From Zygnema cylindricum (taxonomy: Eukaryota > Streptophyta > Zygnematophyceae > Zygnematales > Zygnemataceae): DNA of 64,000 nucleotides. This document shows, in pieces, positions 34,314-47,797 of the stretch. The stretch is from contig JBBHKE010000720.1 of the NCBI GenBank assembly GCA_037447655.1, positions 1 through 64,000 of the forward strand, read 5' to 3'. Every line of letters starts with the position of its first letter. Position 1 is the stretch's first letter. Position numbers and translations under genes: made by a program. The notes under the pieces are model-generated. The model was not told where the DNA came from, searched no databases, and was given only the letters and a program-made list of their open reading frames with translations.

Positions 34314-37300
34314 TTAAACTCCGACTGCTCCAATTTCAGTTGCATCTTGTCCTTGAGGTGGTGCCTCACTTATCAAGCCTCGTATCTTAACGTCGTAGAG
34401 GATCTCCTCCACTCTCTTCAGGTCGTACTTCATACCTGCCCAAATGCCAAATTCACAGTTTTCAGAGTGGATCGTGGTTCCAATATTTTGAAAATAATAT
34501 GCACTCTCCATTGACCTTGTTCCTTGGACCCAACTGCCAATCACATCTGCCAAATGACCCTATCACTCGTCACAAGTCTTAACAAAGCCATAATGCATCT
34601 TCCCATCCTACAGTTACACCCATGAGGGGGCTGGTTCTTGTAAATCTCTAGCGATTCTTGCCACATTCAAAGCTCAATTACCATCTTACTTCCACACTAC
34701 ACCGAGCACTCTTATTGACATTAATGTTTTTTTCGCCACTGAATCAACCTTTCTCCGTCACACTTGTCCAATTTCCGTTTGGAGACCACCAATCGGAAGG
34801 TAAGAATCTTACCTTTCCATTGCAACAGTAGATAAATTATCCGACAGGTGTGTACAGGAAATATGATTTGAGTGGCCAAAAAAAAATTAACGCTAATAGG
34901 ATAGTGTATGGCTTCATTCCCCATATGGCTGCATTTTTTCACATCTCTCCAACCGACCTGTCCTCTTTCGCTGTTATGGTGTCAACTGAACTCTAAGATG
35001 AAAGGACAATCACAAAGAGGAAGTGACAACACCCAGACACCCCACTGTTTGTTTTTGTTGTTTTACGTTGACAAAATAGTCTGACTAGCCCCATTCCTGA
35101 ATCAATAAGAAAAACACCTTTCAAAATTTACTGCATGGTGGTCAGCCCATCCCTGACAGCCCCTCATCATGACCATGTGACAAAAGAAAAAGTATTGGCA
35201 TGTTGTGCGTTACTGTCATAGCGTTTCCGTAGGAAGTCGTTTCGAAAATTGATCAACCGAAAGCCGGCAAAAAGATCTCCCAAAAAAGCTGCTGTACGAC
35301 GCGGACATTCATAGTCACCGGCTGTCACTCTGTTCACAACATATCGAGGCTGGAAAAAAAACAAGCAACAGCAACCGAGTTAGTAAGTAGAGACACTTGA
35401 CTACTATTTTCTCAATGAAAAGATGATGGCACACACACGTTTGCTGTCAAAAACAAGCCTTCATGGGGTTACTAATGTGCATTCATAGAGGTGAAAAACA
35501 CCTTGAATGTTGATGTCAAGGTCGTGAGTGTAGGCCTTTGTTGCACAAGATGAAGATCCACATCTAAGACCAGCTATGCAGCTATCTTTGTCAAGAAACA
35601 AATGATTTGGACCACCTTTTACGCTGACAAATTGGACATTGACTCCCTTACTCAAATTGACAAACACACGTTTTGCAATCCTCTGGGTTTCCCCTGAATT
35701 AAATTCAAGTCTGAGGACCTGCATACATCTGATGCAATTTGGGGAGCCTGCTTCATATTTGTTGTGAACCACTTAAGTTTTTCTGACCCCATTAAGGTCG
35801 ATCCGATGTGCATAATTCACTATTCCGCAGGAACATATAATAGCAACAGAGTTTCTGGAGTATTACTGTACCAGCTCATTGGAGAGAGTACAAAGCCCTG
35901 CCGTATAGCACATTCACCCAGCCAAGCATTTCTAAATCAGTGCCTCAATTGTCGCTGGGTTATTAGACCGTTCTGAACTACAAATGTTAATACCAAACTG
36001 TCCTGTGAGCATAAATATTCAACGAGAAAAGGATTACAGCCTAGTGAATAATTCTCAGGGAGAAGGCGATGTACAGCATTCGTGTCAGCCTGTTTACAAA
36101 TGTTTGACGTGGTAACTTTCCATGCCTAAAAAGATAATGAGTTGTATATTGTTAGAAAGCTGTGTAAATCTGCATAGGTTCCATTACAACAAGCAAACGA
36201 TTAGAGATACTATGTCGACATCTTCTGCATGAGTCATAAACTATCCCCACTATCACTAACATCAATCGTGTGAGATCGCGCAATGCACGCCCAACAACAT
36301 ATGCATACATGAATAACCTCACTTCTCCATAAACCATTTGCTCAAGAATGTTGGAAATTCCGCACCAAGAACTTAAGGGCAATTATAGGTTGGACTTGCT
36401 TTCATATCAAAGTACAGAGCCAAACCCAACTTGGCACAATTTATAAACCCATTGAAGGTTAAAAAAATATGAAAGGCGTATTCAACGCTTCTCAAAATCC
36501 GTTACCCTACTTGTTATTCAAAGGTTAAGTGCACTGTTGAAGCATTTAAAGTGAGGTCATAATTATCATGTACGCTATCTTAAAACTAGAAGGAGAAGAA
36601 CAACTTCTTCAAGAAACCAAGATCCACTAATCAGGGTCTCCAATCAGACGAGGTTCCATATCTAAAGATAGCAACCCATACAAGACACCGCAAAAAGTTT
36701 CATGCTTCAATTTTTCATGCAGCGGCAACAGATGTTATCGCTCAGTTGAGCTACACATGGACAAACGCAGGAATCCAAACATATGGTTATCTACTTCTCA
36801 AAAGGACTTGATTCCAGGACATCATTCCAGTCTGACAATAAATTTAGTGCTTCGACATGTCCTAAAAAGCTATACAAAAATGTTGATTTACAGACGACTC
36901 TTTCATTACATATAACCAAATCGACAGACGAACTAAAATTTCCAGATGAATCTCACCCTTTTCTGAACATGCGGTGTCATGCAAGCTGCTACAATATGGC
37001 AGCTTATAGACCAGGGTCAGAGTATTTAAATGTTCAATATGAAGGTAAAAATATCAACATGTTTGTCATGGCTACTTAGATTATTGAACCCATGTAAGAT
37101 GCGAATGCAAAACCAGAGTGTCGACAGTAGAGTAAGCTACACCAAAACTCGTTGTTAGGGGAAACAAATTATTAATGTGGGGTTATTAACTCTAATTCAG
37201 TTCCAAATGACACGGCTGGTTCTGAACCATTTAAAGAATTAGCATTAAGAAAAGAACAATTAGTGTCATTACTATTTTAGGCTCGAGAAATTAAGAGGCA

Positions 37301-40300
37301 GCGATATAGTGTCATTGACGTTAATAACTATACACGGTGTAACGATCATGTGGCTCACCTGCAAGGTAATCCTCCAAGTCCAGACCAAATTCCTCGGAAT
37401 TCACTGCCAAACCCTTACAACCAAACTCATCAGACTTTTGAAGTTCCTGGAATCTGCAGCTAAAGAAGAAAGCAGAGGATAACCATTGGTTTCATCTGGA
37501 AGCAGACACATACTACGTTGGTTTTAAGCAGTGCAATCGACACACTTTGAGAGAACGACCAGAGGAGCCATATTGCCGCAAAAATGATGACAAGAACCAT
37601 ATGACACACGGTCATAGATTCATTGGTGCAAGTTCCGTACAGTTGAGCTGCAACTCCATTTCCCGCAGTGGCAATAAAGTACCATGCTCCAGCCAGTAAA
37701 CAAAGGCCAGCAAAAATGATACAGTGTTGTTTTGAGAACGCCAATGGTCATGATACCTGGTTCCCTCCAAAAAAGAGCCCAGATTTAATTTCAGGTAATT
37801 TACATGTATAGGAACTCCAACAACTTGAACATGTCTCATGTCGAACATGCACGGTACCAGAAAAAGAAGCTCAATAGCTCCAAGAAATGTACGTGGATCA
37901 TGTTTCTTATTGGACACTATCCATTGTTCATAACTCTAATTCGGTCATGCATTTTTTTTCTTTTACCCTGATACACAGCATGAACAGCTTACAAGAAGCA
38001 GACACCATGTCACCAAGGTACCAAATCCTCGTTTAGAACAATAAATTATATTTCTTTTTCAATGGTACCAAAAGAATACAACAGAGCACCAACCAGAAAG
38101 TAATATTCAGATCTTGCATTAAGACTAACATAGTGCGATGACGCAGACAAATACGTCAATAAACCGACATGGCACGGTAATTTCCAAAATAGAATCCTTA
38201 ACACTAATTATGGGGAGGTGTAAAAAACTTAGGAAAGAGTTAGTGCTGTCAACATTGACATGGGTTTGCAGTATAGTCTCGTTGTGGGGCCGAATGGGCC
38301 ATAAAAGAACTGCAAGGTCTTCAACCTATGTTTGCAAAAATGTGGTTGTTGCTATGTGTCATTTTGTTTTACAAAACAATGAAAGTGATAAATCATAAAA
38401 AGCAAATCTACCGCTTAGATGTACCTATTCATAAACTAAATGAACTAAAAATTCACATATTGTATGTCCATACGCTCGACATGTTTGGGAAAAAATATAT
38501 ATATTTGCGTGTGACTAAAAACTTGACACGGATTATGAATGTTGTATACGTTTTTCCGGGTTTTTTTACATAATTCAGTGAAACAAAAGGCGTAAACTTT
38601 TATACCGAATTTAATACAAGGACATCCACTGTTGGATGAAACGGCTATAAGTTGAGCTGTACCAAACTGAATGGGTAAGACACACCTGTTTTCTGTCTAC
38701 TTTTTGCCCCACTCTCTGCTACACTTCTCCTTCTGTAAAGCTTTTTTCTAGTGTTGTGTATCGGTAAGGATTTGCCGATAACCGATATGGGCCTTTTTTC
38801 GGGTTGCCGATAATTGATATACTGGTACGATATATCGACATCGGTGTTATCGCCGATAAACAACCGATAATATCGGTTGTTTATTGGCGATAACACCGAT
38901 ATCGATAACTATCGGCGATAACTGTACGGACCGTACAGATAAATGTACGGCCAGTATACTCAACTGTACGGGTTATTCCCATGACGCGACGCAGACCCCC
39001 TTGCCCCCGATTTCGGTAAAAAATCACGATATTTGCTTCATTATTTCTAATTTAAGGGGGTTTTACTGGGTTCCACTCTCCCATTCCCTTCCAGAATGTC
39101 CTTTAGACTGTTATTTTTTTTATAAATGGCAGTTAATGGCGGCAGTCTGACAGATTTGTTCGTCTGCTTTGTTCGTCTGTTCGTCTGGTTTTCGAAAAAG
39201 TTTGATTTTACAAATTTACAATGTAATTTAATTTTTTCGTTTCAGTACTATAGTTTTAGAACTATAAACTATTATTTTAAATTTGTCAACGATTATGTGC
39301 CGCGCTGTCCGTAATAAATTTCAGTTAAACAGCGTACGGAACAGATTCTTACACGTGGTATACCACGCTATCAATAATATAATACAGTATATTATAAAGT
39401 ACTATTGTATGCATGCTATATTTTTTTAAGTTATCGGCGATATGGAATTTGTTGGTCTCGGACCGATATATCGGGACCTCTGACCGTTCGATAACCGATA
39501 ATTATCGGTATCGTTGTTATCGGGATAAATTTTTTACCGATACACAACACTACTTTTTTCCCTCTCCCTTTTTTTCAAATTTCAGTGCCTAACCGATTTT
39601 CCAAACTAGTGTAGAAAAATGCAGGAAACCAAGCAGATTACAAACTATGAATCTACTATCAAGGTTTGGAATTTTTTGATTAATGGTAACAATTTTGTTG
39701 TTGTTTAGTGGGGAAATTAAACATTTATTATTCTCTCTCTTTTTCATTAACATTTTTCTTCTCTTTGTATATAAGGAAAAAAATCTGCATAACAAATGCA
39801 GAATAGTAAGCTATAAATTTTATAAATGTTATATATGCCATGTATTATTACATATGTTACATACAATTTATACGTTATACACGACATATATGTTATATAC
39901 GTTATATATGTCATAAGTATGATAAGTATAGTAATTTTTCTTTCATTTTAGCTATTCTAGATTTTATTTATCAACCTAAAAAAAAAGACCGCGATTCTAC
40001 AAATATACGAAACGAATGGGGCTTTCTTTCGTGAAATATTCTTGCTGAGTGTACTCCAAAGCCAAACATTCTTCTAAAACAACACTGTGACTGTGATTCA
40101 AACCAATGTCATGACTTCGTCAAACTATTAAGACAACTCATAACACACACAATCAATTCTTGGTAAATGGAAAGTATGAGCTGCACTTCAGCGATGAATA
40201 TTTGACAACCACATTATACATCATATTATATATTATATCACATTATTATCATATCCTATATTATATTATCATATTTGATTGTCATTTGAAACTACTTTTG

Positions 40301-41526
40301 TAATGATGGAAAATTTCCGAGGATGTTCGTTCAATCAAAAAGGTCATTGTATTTTTAAATCAAATAAACAAAAAAAAACTCTCCAACCACTAAGGTGAGC
40401 CATAATTGGAAATCCGGCAAATCCATAAATGTCGAGAGGATAGATAAAGAACAAGTTTAGAGACCCTGAAAGCCCCCAAAGAAATCAAACAAACAAACAA
40501 AAAAACAGAAAAAAAAACAAACAAGAGATGTATGGTCCTTGAGAAGAAGAACATACCTGTGGTATTCACCCGGCCGGTTCTTCAAAATGCTACGGAGTTC
40601 TGAATAGGAGTGCTGCAAAGCTGCCACGTGGCTCTTCACATCGATCACTGCCTGCACCGCTGAATCCACAAAACCAACTTCTGCCTGAGATCCGGAGGCC
40701 CAGCTTATGAAAAGCATGAAAATAATAGACAAAACGAACATCTTAAAATCGGATTTTCACCGTGTATAGCTTGTAAAAGAAAAAAAAAGGGTATGATAAA
40801 TGTACACTGCACTAGTTTTCGTGAAAAACACGGATAACAAAGTAAACAACATCTAACAACCCTATTTCACCAACTACAGCTAGTAAAAATCAGAAAGGGA
40901 AATGATATCATTCCCCTTACATTTGCTTTCCTGGTGTACACACAACCTTCTGGAAAATCACTTTATCTAAAAAAAACCAAAAAATATCCACCAATGTAGG
41001 CACTCTTCTTAAATACTGGACACCGATGTCACATCCGCATTGCCTATCCACATTAATAATGGTGAGCGTTTTACATGCAAGAAACACTAAAGGTAAACTG
41101 ACAGCAAAGCATAACTGGCAAATATAACCAACAAATGATGAACTCTCCGAGGCCTATTACTTCATTTTTTGAACATGTACTAAAACTAAAATGGCTTCCA
41201 TTTTTTTGAAAGACAATGGATATCTCATGAGTAAGTTACATATACTAACGCTAAAATGGCTTCCTATTTTTTAGATTCTATAGATATCTCATAAATAATT
41301 CACGCATACTGAAGCTAAAATGGCTTCCTACATTATAAAATTGTACAGATATCTGACCTAGAATTGACGATCCAGTGTAAACAGGTTGCAGGGCAGCCTG
41401 CATCTGCCTCGTGACATCGTCGAGGTTCGAAACGACAACCCTAATTTGTTCCTTCACTTCGCTGAATTTCGACAGCTCGGTTTGGAAGTCCCCAAACAAG
41501 TCGAGAATAGGATGCTTTCCTGCCAT
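34314..41526 (-). CDS. Translin
   Basis: Seven exons: 41526..41358, 40680..40557, 37756..37641, 37403..37359, 35897..35872 (26 nt), 35349..35214 and 34435..34314. Phases close throughout, giving 245 residues and TAA, near the usual translin length (about 230). Family landmarks: N-terminal helices (LFGDFQTELSKFSEVKEQIR), RPGEYHRYHDHWRSQN, FLLAFVYWLEHGTLLP, EEFGLDLEDYLAG, GLCTLSNELPRYVVNRVTAG, then AGFRLINFRNDFLRKRYDSM and KYDLKRVEEILYDVKIRGL. Translin forms an oligomeric barrel that binds single-stranded nucleic acid and, with TRAX (C3PO), has RNase activity on small-RNA and tRNA intermediates. No TRAX gene is seen here. Introns hold a hAT element (38749..39552), a family-C MITE ending 19 bp from an exon, and a family-D MITE. 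The upstream region is repeat DNA. Confidence 0.9.
34700..34906. mobile_element. TA-flanked MITE, family D copy 2
   Basis: A 207-bp element with ends CACCGAGCACTCTTATTGAC and TTAACGCTAATAGGATAGTG, bordered by TA. The interior TCACACTTGTCCAATTTCCG and CCAATCGGAAGGTAAGAATC match 17253..17467. It lies in the last translin intron. Confidence 0.7.
37140..37339. mobile_element. TA-flanked MITE, family C, next to a translin exon
   Basis: A 200-bp element with ends CACCAAAACTCGTTGTTAGG and AATAACTATACACGGTG, bordered by TA (37138-37139, 37340-37341). The interior CAGTTCCAAATGACACGGCT matches 26346..26575. In the direction of translin transcription it starts 19 bp after the donor edge of the exon 37359..37403. 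Confidence 0.75.
38749..39552. mobile_element. hAT element with 8-bp target duplication
   Basis: An 804-bp element with ends TAGTGTTGTGTATCGGTAA and TTACCGATACACAACACTA and a perfect 8-bp duplication CTTTTTTC (38741-38748 and 39553-39560). A large internal palindrome around 38825-38905 is built from CGATAACACCGATATCGATA-type words. It has no transposase. It sits in the second translin intron. Confidence 0.95.
39830..39925. repeat. Imperfect TATATG/TACATA microsatellite
   Basis: AT-rich repeats of ATATGTTATATA-type words in the second translin intron, just right of the hAT element. Confidence 0.7.
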
Positions 41527-41594
41527 GGATATTGGATGCTGCGTGGACAATGGCCGAATTCTGGCTCTAAATAGACGATGCGCAAAAAGAGCAG

Positions 41595-41710
41595 AACATT
41601 TCTGTGTACGGTACGGCGTGAAAAACATTTCTGTGTACGGTACGGCGAGAAATGGATGAGGCGATGAGCAGAAAGAGCAGAAGTACATTTCTGTGTACGG
41701 TATGGTTGTG
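41595..41710 (-). repeat. Short interspersed repeat at the translin 5' end
   Basis: ACATTTCTGTGTACGGTACG occurs three times (starts about 41599, 41627 and 41683; the last copy reads GGTATGG). It is interleaved with two copies of GAAATGGATGAG and AGCAGAAAGAGCAG. It lies 70-190 bp upstream of the translin start codon, so it is likely in the 5' UTR or core promoter. Confidence 0.7.
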
Positions 41711-41739
41711 AAATGGATGAGCAGAAAGAGCAGAGTTAG

Positions 41740-43130
41740 GGCACTTTCCCATGCGCTAAAGTTAGTTCTTTTCTGTCGTTTTCCTCCATAACTTAGAAAA
41801 AAACGTGAAAATCCGCAGCCGTACCAAAAAATTGAAATTACCACCGTACAAGTTGCGTTAACTAGAAAGTTGAAACTTTATATATACCGCAGTTTGTCGT
41901 CTAGCGCGATGCAGTTTGTCGTTTAGCGTGTTTCGCCCACTTTCGCGTCCTTACAACTCATCTTCAAACTTTATATTAAATCACCTCACGAGGTGATTTT
42001 AAATAAAGTTCCATGAGGTGGCCGAATAGGTAGATGCTGTCGCACGTGTCGGAAGTTTTTGACAATTTTTGTGCGCAGAGTATCGAGAAAAAAACCCACT
42101 GCACGTTTCCAGCCTGTGCGTGATTTTTTTCCGAGCGCTTTCCAGCCTGTGCGTGACTTTTTTCCGAGCGCTTTTTTCCGTACACGGGTCGTGGAGAGGG
42201 TCTCGACAAGCTGTCGCCATTTCGCAAAAGCGAAGTCCGTGAAAGCGTCTCTCTCTCTCCCTCTCCCATTGCCGCGTTTATCTCACAATTCTTGCAATGA
42301 AAAACGTCAATAATGATATCAAATGAAAGATCTCTAAAAACGATTTCTTTTTACTATCTTTGGGCGTATTTTGATGGCAAGTAGAGTGGGAAAAGGTTAA
42401 AAGACAAAATCGGGAAACCATGGCGGAAAGTCTTCGAATTTGTGACGTCGACACTGTCATAATTTGAGTGTGACGTCAAAATGTCACAAACCCTAAACAT
42501 CTACAATGTCACAAGTAGCTAGATGTCTACAACCGTCGCTATTTTGTAAACGTCATCAATTGTCGCCAGTTTTGTAGTCGTCTACAACCGTCACAAATTA
42601 CACCCACGCCTACATCCGTCACAATCTAAAGTAACGATTTCATTTCTTTACATACGAATGCTCTGAAAGTTGTACGGAGAATCTTCGTTAAAATCAAAGT
42701 TACAAGACTAAATTTTCGGTTACATGCGAAAGTACCCTAAGTAGTGGTTTTATTTTGTTGTTTTTCTTTAAAACTTAGTGTCGTACTGCTAAAGTTGCAA
42801 TCGTACGAATAAATCGCAAAATTGTAGAGTATAGTTTGCGTCATCCTTGAGCTTAAGATGTACAAAAAGTTGTCGGTCTTGTGTTTTTTCGACCCGCTGC
42901 CATGTCATTTTCAAACTTATCCTAAAACACATCGGCAATGTAGTTAAATAAAGTAAAACCGGTTTCACAAATAAAAAAACATATTCTCAAGTGTGAAATT
43001 TTTTCATAAGTTTTTGACGACTAAAAAAAGTATGGGTTGTTTGTTTTTGTCCGCTTGCATCTTGTACTATTTTTTTTTGCAGGGGTCTCAAGGCTGCAAT
43101 GCGATTTCAAAAGTGAAAAATCCGTGAAGG
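41740..43130. repeat. Dispersed repeat copy 2 (matches 30535-31930)
   Basis: Colinear with copy 1 over about 1.4 kb, including TCTGTCGTTTTCCTCCATAA, the CACCTC..GAGGTG hairpin at about 41981-41997, CCGTACACGGGTCGTGGAGA, and the block from TTGTAAACGTCATCAATTGT to TTACATGCGAAAGTACCCTA. It has a local extra copy of CCAGCCTGTGCGTGACTTTT at about 42107-42165. Confidence 0.75.
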
Positions 43131-46100
43131 CGCCACTGCAGCTCACGCCTCTCTCACCTTGCTGAAACTCTGAGACCTCCATAAGTCCTCAGAGTGGGCA
43201 GCTTCCAAGAAGCCTCTACGATAACCCTGACCCCTTTTTGTTTCAGCCAGAACAACTGCCACCCTGGCAGAGAAAAACTCTGACCAACTTCACCCTGTGA
43301 AGGCAAGACTCCCCTGAGTCGATAGCAAAAAGAATCTCTGAATTTGCTCCCTTGAGCAGTAAGTTATGGAGGGTCAAAGTTGACCTTTTGTACAGAAGCT
43401 CTCTGGGAGAGAGGGTCCTATCTCCTAATTTTTCTAAGTCCTATCTCTCTCACAGACTCTATCTAGTGATGTACGGAGCCAATCAGATTACTCCTCCGTA
43501 CACAAAAGTACAACTGCTGGTGTACTTTTTGTACGAACATTGTACGACATGCCCTAAATGTCGACACGTGGTATATCCGGATTCGCTCCCTTAATCCTCC
43601 GAGATGTTGTGATCCAATGTCAGTCCGCCACGTGTCATCCGATGTGGCGATGATCAAAAACCGCCGAAATTCTCTTCCGCGATCTCGACGTTTAATTTCG
43701 GCCGTCCGATTAAATTCACATTTAATCGTAGCCGTAATGAATACATGCGCAATATTCGTTTCGCTAAAGAAATAAATGCGCGGTATTCGTTTCTTATCCG
43801 TACCGTAATCCGTACTTTTACATTACTGGATCTATGTCTCCTGTAAAACTATTTCGGTTAAATGAACTATCATACGTGTTAATGTTTAATTAATTATCAA
43901 ACCCAACATTACGTAACACTATCTCTAGACTTAACGGTTAAAGCTACCTACCGCCCAACAGGTTCCAGGATCAAATCTTGGAGCTGTCACATATAATTTT
44001 AGTAAATAAACCACTACTAATATTCATATCCCGTAAACCATTGGATAACCTAGGTAGCCATGGCTCTAGCTTCCTCTCCAATTTCTCAGTGACTGCGACA
44101 AGTTTGAGAGTTTGGAGAGAGAAGTTAGAGGTAGACTGCCTTGGCTTCTTTCTATATTTCTATTCTGACCTAGAAAATACTTTAAAAAGACCATTAATTT
44201 CTACACTCGCTCACCTTGCCTCTCCTTCACTCTAAACTTCACTACTTTGCGACACCAATGGAGAAAAGCACAATGCTAAGGGCGGCCGCACGTGCGCGAA
44301 CCAAGTCAGGCTGAGAAGAATCCAACAAACAAGCCCAAATAAATAAAAAAAAGCTTTTTATTTTGCAAGGGCCTCAAGAATTTGATGCCCATTCAAGGCG
44401 ACTGGACAAGAGAGGCAAACGAAAAAACATCTTGTTTAGCCATGGCTGGAAGGCTGTACGTCTACGATGTCACGAAAAGATATGCGACTCACCAAAACAT
44501 TTAAAAAAATACAATATGTCTTGCGACGCTCCAAAAAGTTTCAAAAAATATGGTGCGTCAAGATAAAATGTTGACGTTGACAGCCGTTATGGGCATTGTC
44601 AAGGTATACAAAATGTCACAGCTGTAAGTAACAATTTCGTTGTTACACATTGGGACACTCGAAAACCGTGTACGTAGAATCTACGCTAGAATACAAAGTA
44701 AGTTTGTGAAGTTACAATTACATGGGGTTGTATCTTAATATAGTTGAAGAGAATTAGACTGTGCATTGTTACTAGCGTTAACAGTCAACTCCAATAATGG
44801 TAACTTGCAGTTTAAAGAATCTTGCGGGTTTGGCTTTTCACGCTCTATACGGTTGTTGCCTTATTAGAGTACTATGCTACAAAAAAAAAAAACATTCAAT
44901 TCGTTTTCTTCTTTGCCAAGGGTTCAACCCAATTCTGTTGTACATAAACTAAAAACGACTTTGTAAATTAAGTATAAGGTTAGGTAAGAAAGAGATTTTA
45001 TCACCAAAAACGTGATGGTAAGACCATCAAAGTACAAAACATGATTGTAACTAAAAATAGTTGATGACCATCAAAGGTAGAAGACCAACCTGCTGCTTCT
45101 TTGGGTGTCTTTGTTTTACTGGTCATTTTTATGTTTGTTCGTTTCTTTTGCCTTGCTTTTCCTTTCTACATGCTTCCCTCCACGTAGTTTTTCAGTTTTG
45201 GCATTGCCGTCCCATTTTGTTCGCGTGGACTCAAATGGTTTACCATCCCGATTTTAATAAAGTCGGGGCTTTCATCTTTGAAGACAAAAAGCACAACAAA
45301 TGGTAAACAACAATAATAGCCTCCAAGAGAATGCAAGTACAACATAAAAGCCAGAAGGTTAGATTACATCAATTTTTAAACCAACTCTAAAGGTGTGTGC
45401 CGTGTAATTGTAACTTGGCGGTGTAACTTTGTCTTTAGTGACGATCCGTGTGAGGTAACTATGGTTATCCAACGAAATGGCGGGATATCTGAATATATCC
45501 CTTTTGTAGGGAGTTTTTGGGTTTTTTTTGTAGGGTAATCGTCCTTTGGGTTGGCTTACTGTGGTGCCGACCTTCGGCGGAACCGACGGCAGATACGGAC
45601 CTCGGGCCGCCGACCTTTATGCTTTTAATGAAATAAAAGACGCTGTAGACAACATACTTTCGAGAATCCGCTAGGAAATGCACTGTAGAAAATATCATTT
45701 TGGCATTCCATTGGCCGAGAAATCCGAAGAAAAACGAGATTTATTTTTAGAAAAAACCACATCGGAACAAAGTGTCCTTGTAAACACACCAGGCACCATT
45801 GAGTTAAAACAAAGTTATTCTGGCCCGACGGTATAGAACCTGATACCTTGTCTCCCACGGCATACATTGCTTCGGGAATGGTCACGATAACTTTACGGAC
45901 TATGTTATACGCCAGAAGTATCTCGCGCACATGGTTAGCAACGAAGCAAAGGGACGCTGACGAGAAGGCTAGAAGGCAGAGAGAGGTGGTAAACTGAAAT
46001 ACTATTGAAATTTATTAAATATTATTAGAAGTGTGGGAATAAGTGTTTCCTAAGGCCAGCCAGGTCTGCACAAAAAAAAAAAAAAACGGCCAGGAGAAGC

Positions 46101-47797
46101 GTCAAAGGGCGCATCTCCAGTGGCAATAAGCAGCAAACGGAGCGATACTCAATTGTACCATGAGGCGAGGAGGCGCACACAATAAGACTCACTAGAGCAG
46201 CTCAAATGACGTAAAGGGGAAGGGACATCAAAAGAAGCGGGTGAGCGACAGACCGCTGTAAAACTATTTATCCCCACGATTGGTGTGTAAGGCTTTTCCA
46301 CCCATGGAAGAAACCTCCACCATCCACGAGCTCCACTAGCTCCGCCTCGAGATGATATAACTAGAAAACGGTCTCTTTTCATTTTACAGTTGCTTAACAT
46401 TGCGCTTTTTTAAAACACTGCCATATTTCATGTACGGTTTCCAATTATTACCATGCGCGTTCTTAATGAAGCTTATATTATTATTATTTTTATTTTATTG
46501 GTAGTATTTCATGGTGAAAAAAGAGGCTTGATTGAAGAAGAGAATCTATATGCTGAAAAGAGGATTAAGTTTCAAAATGTTCATTCAGCATCCCAAAAAA
46601 CTGGCCGCCATCACTGTAAGAAGAAGATCAAGAAAAGACGCAAACATCGTAAAGAGCTGACCCAAAAAAAAAAAAAAAACCGAAAAAGGAACAACCACAT
46701 CACACGATTGTTATGAAATTGTAAATAGATTTTAAGTGTCAAGACTAGCTTGTGAAGTAGACTGAAGATACTTCATTTGTTGAGGATCATGTTGCCAAAT
46801 GAAAATGGGAAGAACTCAGAAACTAAGGCTTGAAAACCCCTCAAACCCTCAAAACTTGGAGAACCCTAAAAAGCCCCAAAAAACCCTGGAAAGCCCCGGC
46901 ACTATGACACGCTTCATAATCATTTCTCACCATAAATCCATACAAATGTTGCCTAAACTCGACATTATAGGACACCATCTGTCCCTTTCTTTATTGCTAA
47001 CCACATAAGAGGACAAACGTGGCCCAATTTTTTACGCTTCGAAGTTGCTTTACAAACAACCCAATTTTGATAAAAGGTATTTTCTATGATCTGAGAAGTT
47101 TAACCCACTTTCAGCCTACTGCCACAGTGGTGTTTCCTTTAACCATCTTAACCATCCATTTAGTGAATGGAGACATATTGTGTTAATCCACGTAAAACAC
47201 AAAAACTGGCACAATTTAGCTGGAAGTTTTTCAGGTGTTTATTCAGTTAGAAATCATTCTCTGTACAGGAGGGAAAAAATATTGACAGCGCTCTCCTGCT
47301 GTCACAACAAAAGGCGTACAAACCCTTGGCTTTCACTACAACTAAGTTCCCCTGAGGATATCGTGTGCAGTTTTTGTTAAGAGTTCCCAAGCTCCTCCGA
47401 CAGACTGATGTAACCTACTAAGTTTTCCTCGCGAATACTGCGTCTGTCGTTCCGCAACACCTAAAAAACCCTAAAGAGCATGTAACACGTACGAACAAAC
47501 GCCCAAGTACGTAAAACCCTAAACACCCAATAGAGCCGGTGAAAACTGTGCTGCTGAATCCATGCTAATCATGGAAAGTTTGACGCACTCACTGAATTCA
47601 TCATCAACGACAGCATATAAAATCTGACTGCAAAGCAAGGTTCGTAGATCGCAGGTAAGGCTGATAGACAACTGAAGACTTACAAAACGCATCGAGCACT
47701 GGTTTGTTTGGCCCGGTCAGACTCCAGTGAATTCGGACGACCAGCAAAGGTGAACCTTTCACGCAATCTCTTGTCACAATTACACTCGATATCACAA

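Larger units (their letters stand above)
41527..47797. other. Transposon-rich intergenic region upstream of translin
   Basis: 6.3 kb with no supportable gene. It holds three spaced copies of a TTTCTGTGTACGGTAYGG word (41580-41735) right next to the translin start, and dispersed repeat copy 2 (41740-43130). A further stretch at 44340-44720 carries the same TTTTGCARGGGYCTCAAG...GATGCC module. Transposon ORF debris lies at about 45090-45290, and mostly unique A+T-rich DNA follows to 47.8 kb, including the presumed NDX 3' UTR. At 43930-43975 a tRNA T-arm-like word was seen but not supported as a tRNA. Confidence 0.5.

Noticed and set aside
35461-35772. A protein-like frame on - in a translin intron (includes QVLRLEFNSGETQRIAKRVF and GGPNHLFLDKDSC)
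   Set aside because: Translin phases close without it, its flanking splice sites would break phase, and no family is recognised. Possibly a decayed insertion.
46453-46716. An 87-residue + frame with a hydrophobic start and a Lys/Arg-rich tail
   Set aside because: The tail is an A-rich low-complexity stretch; there is no homology, splice context or repeat support.
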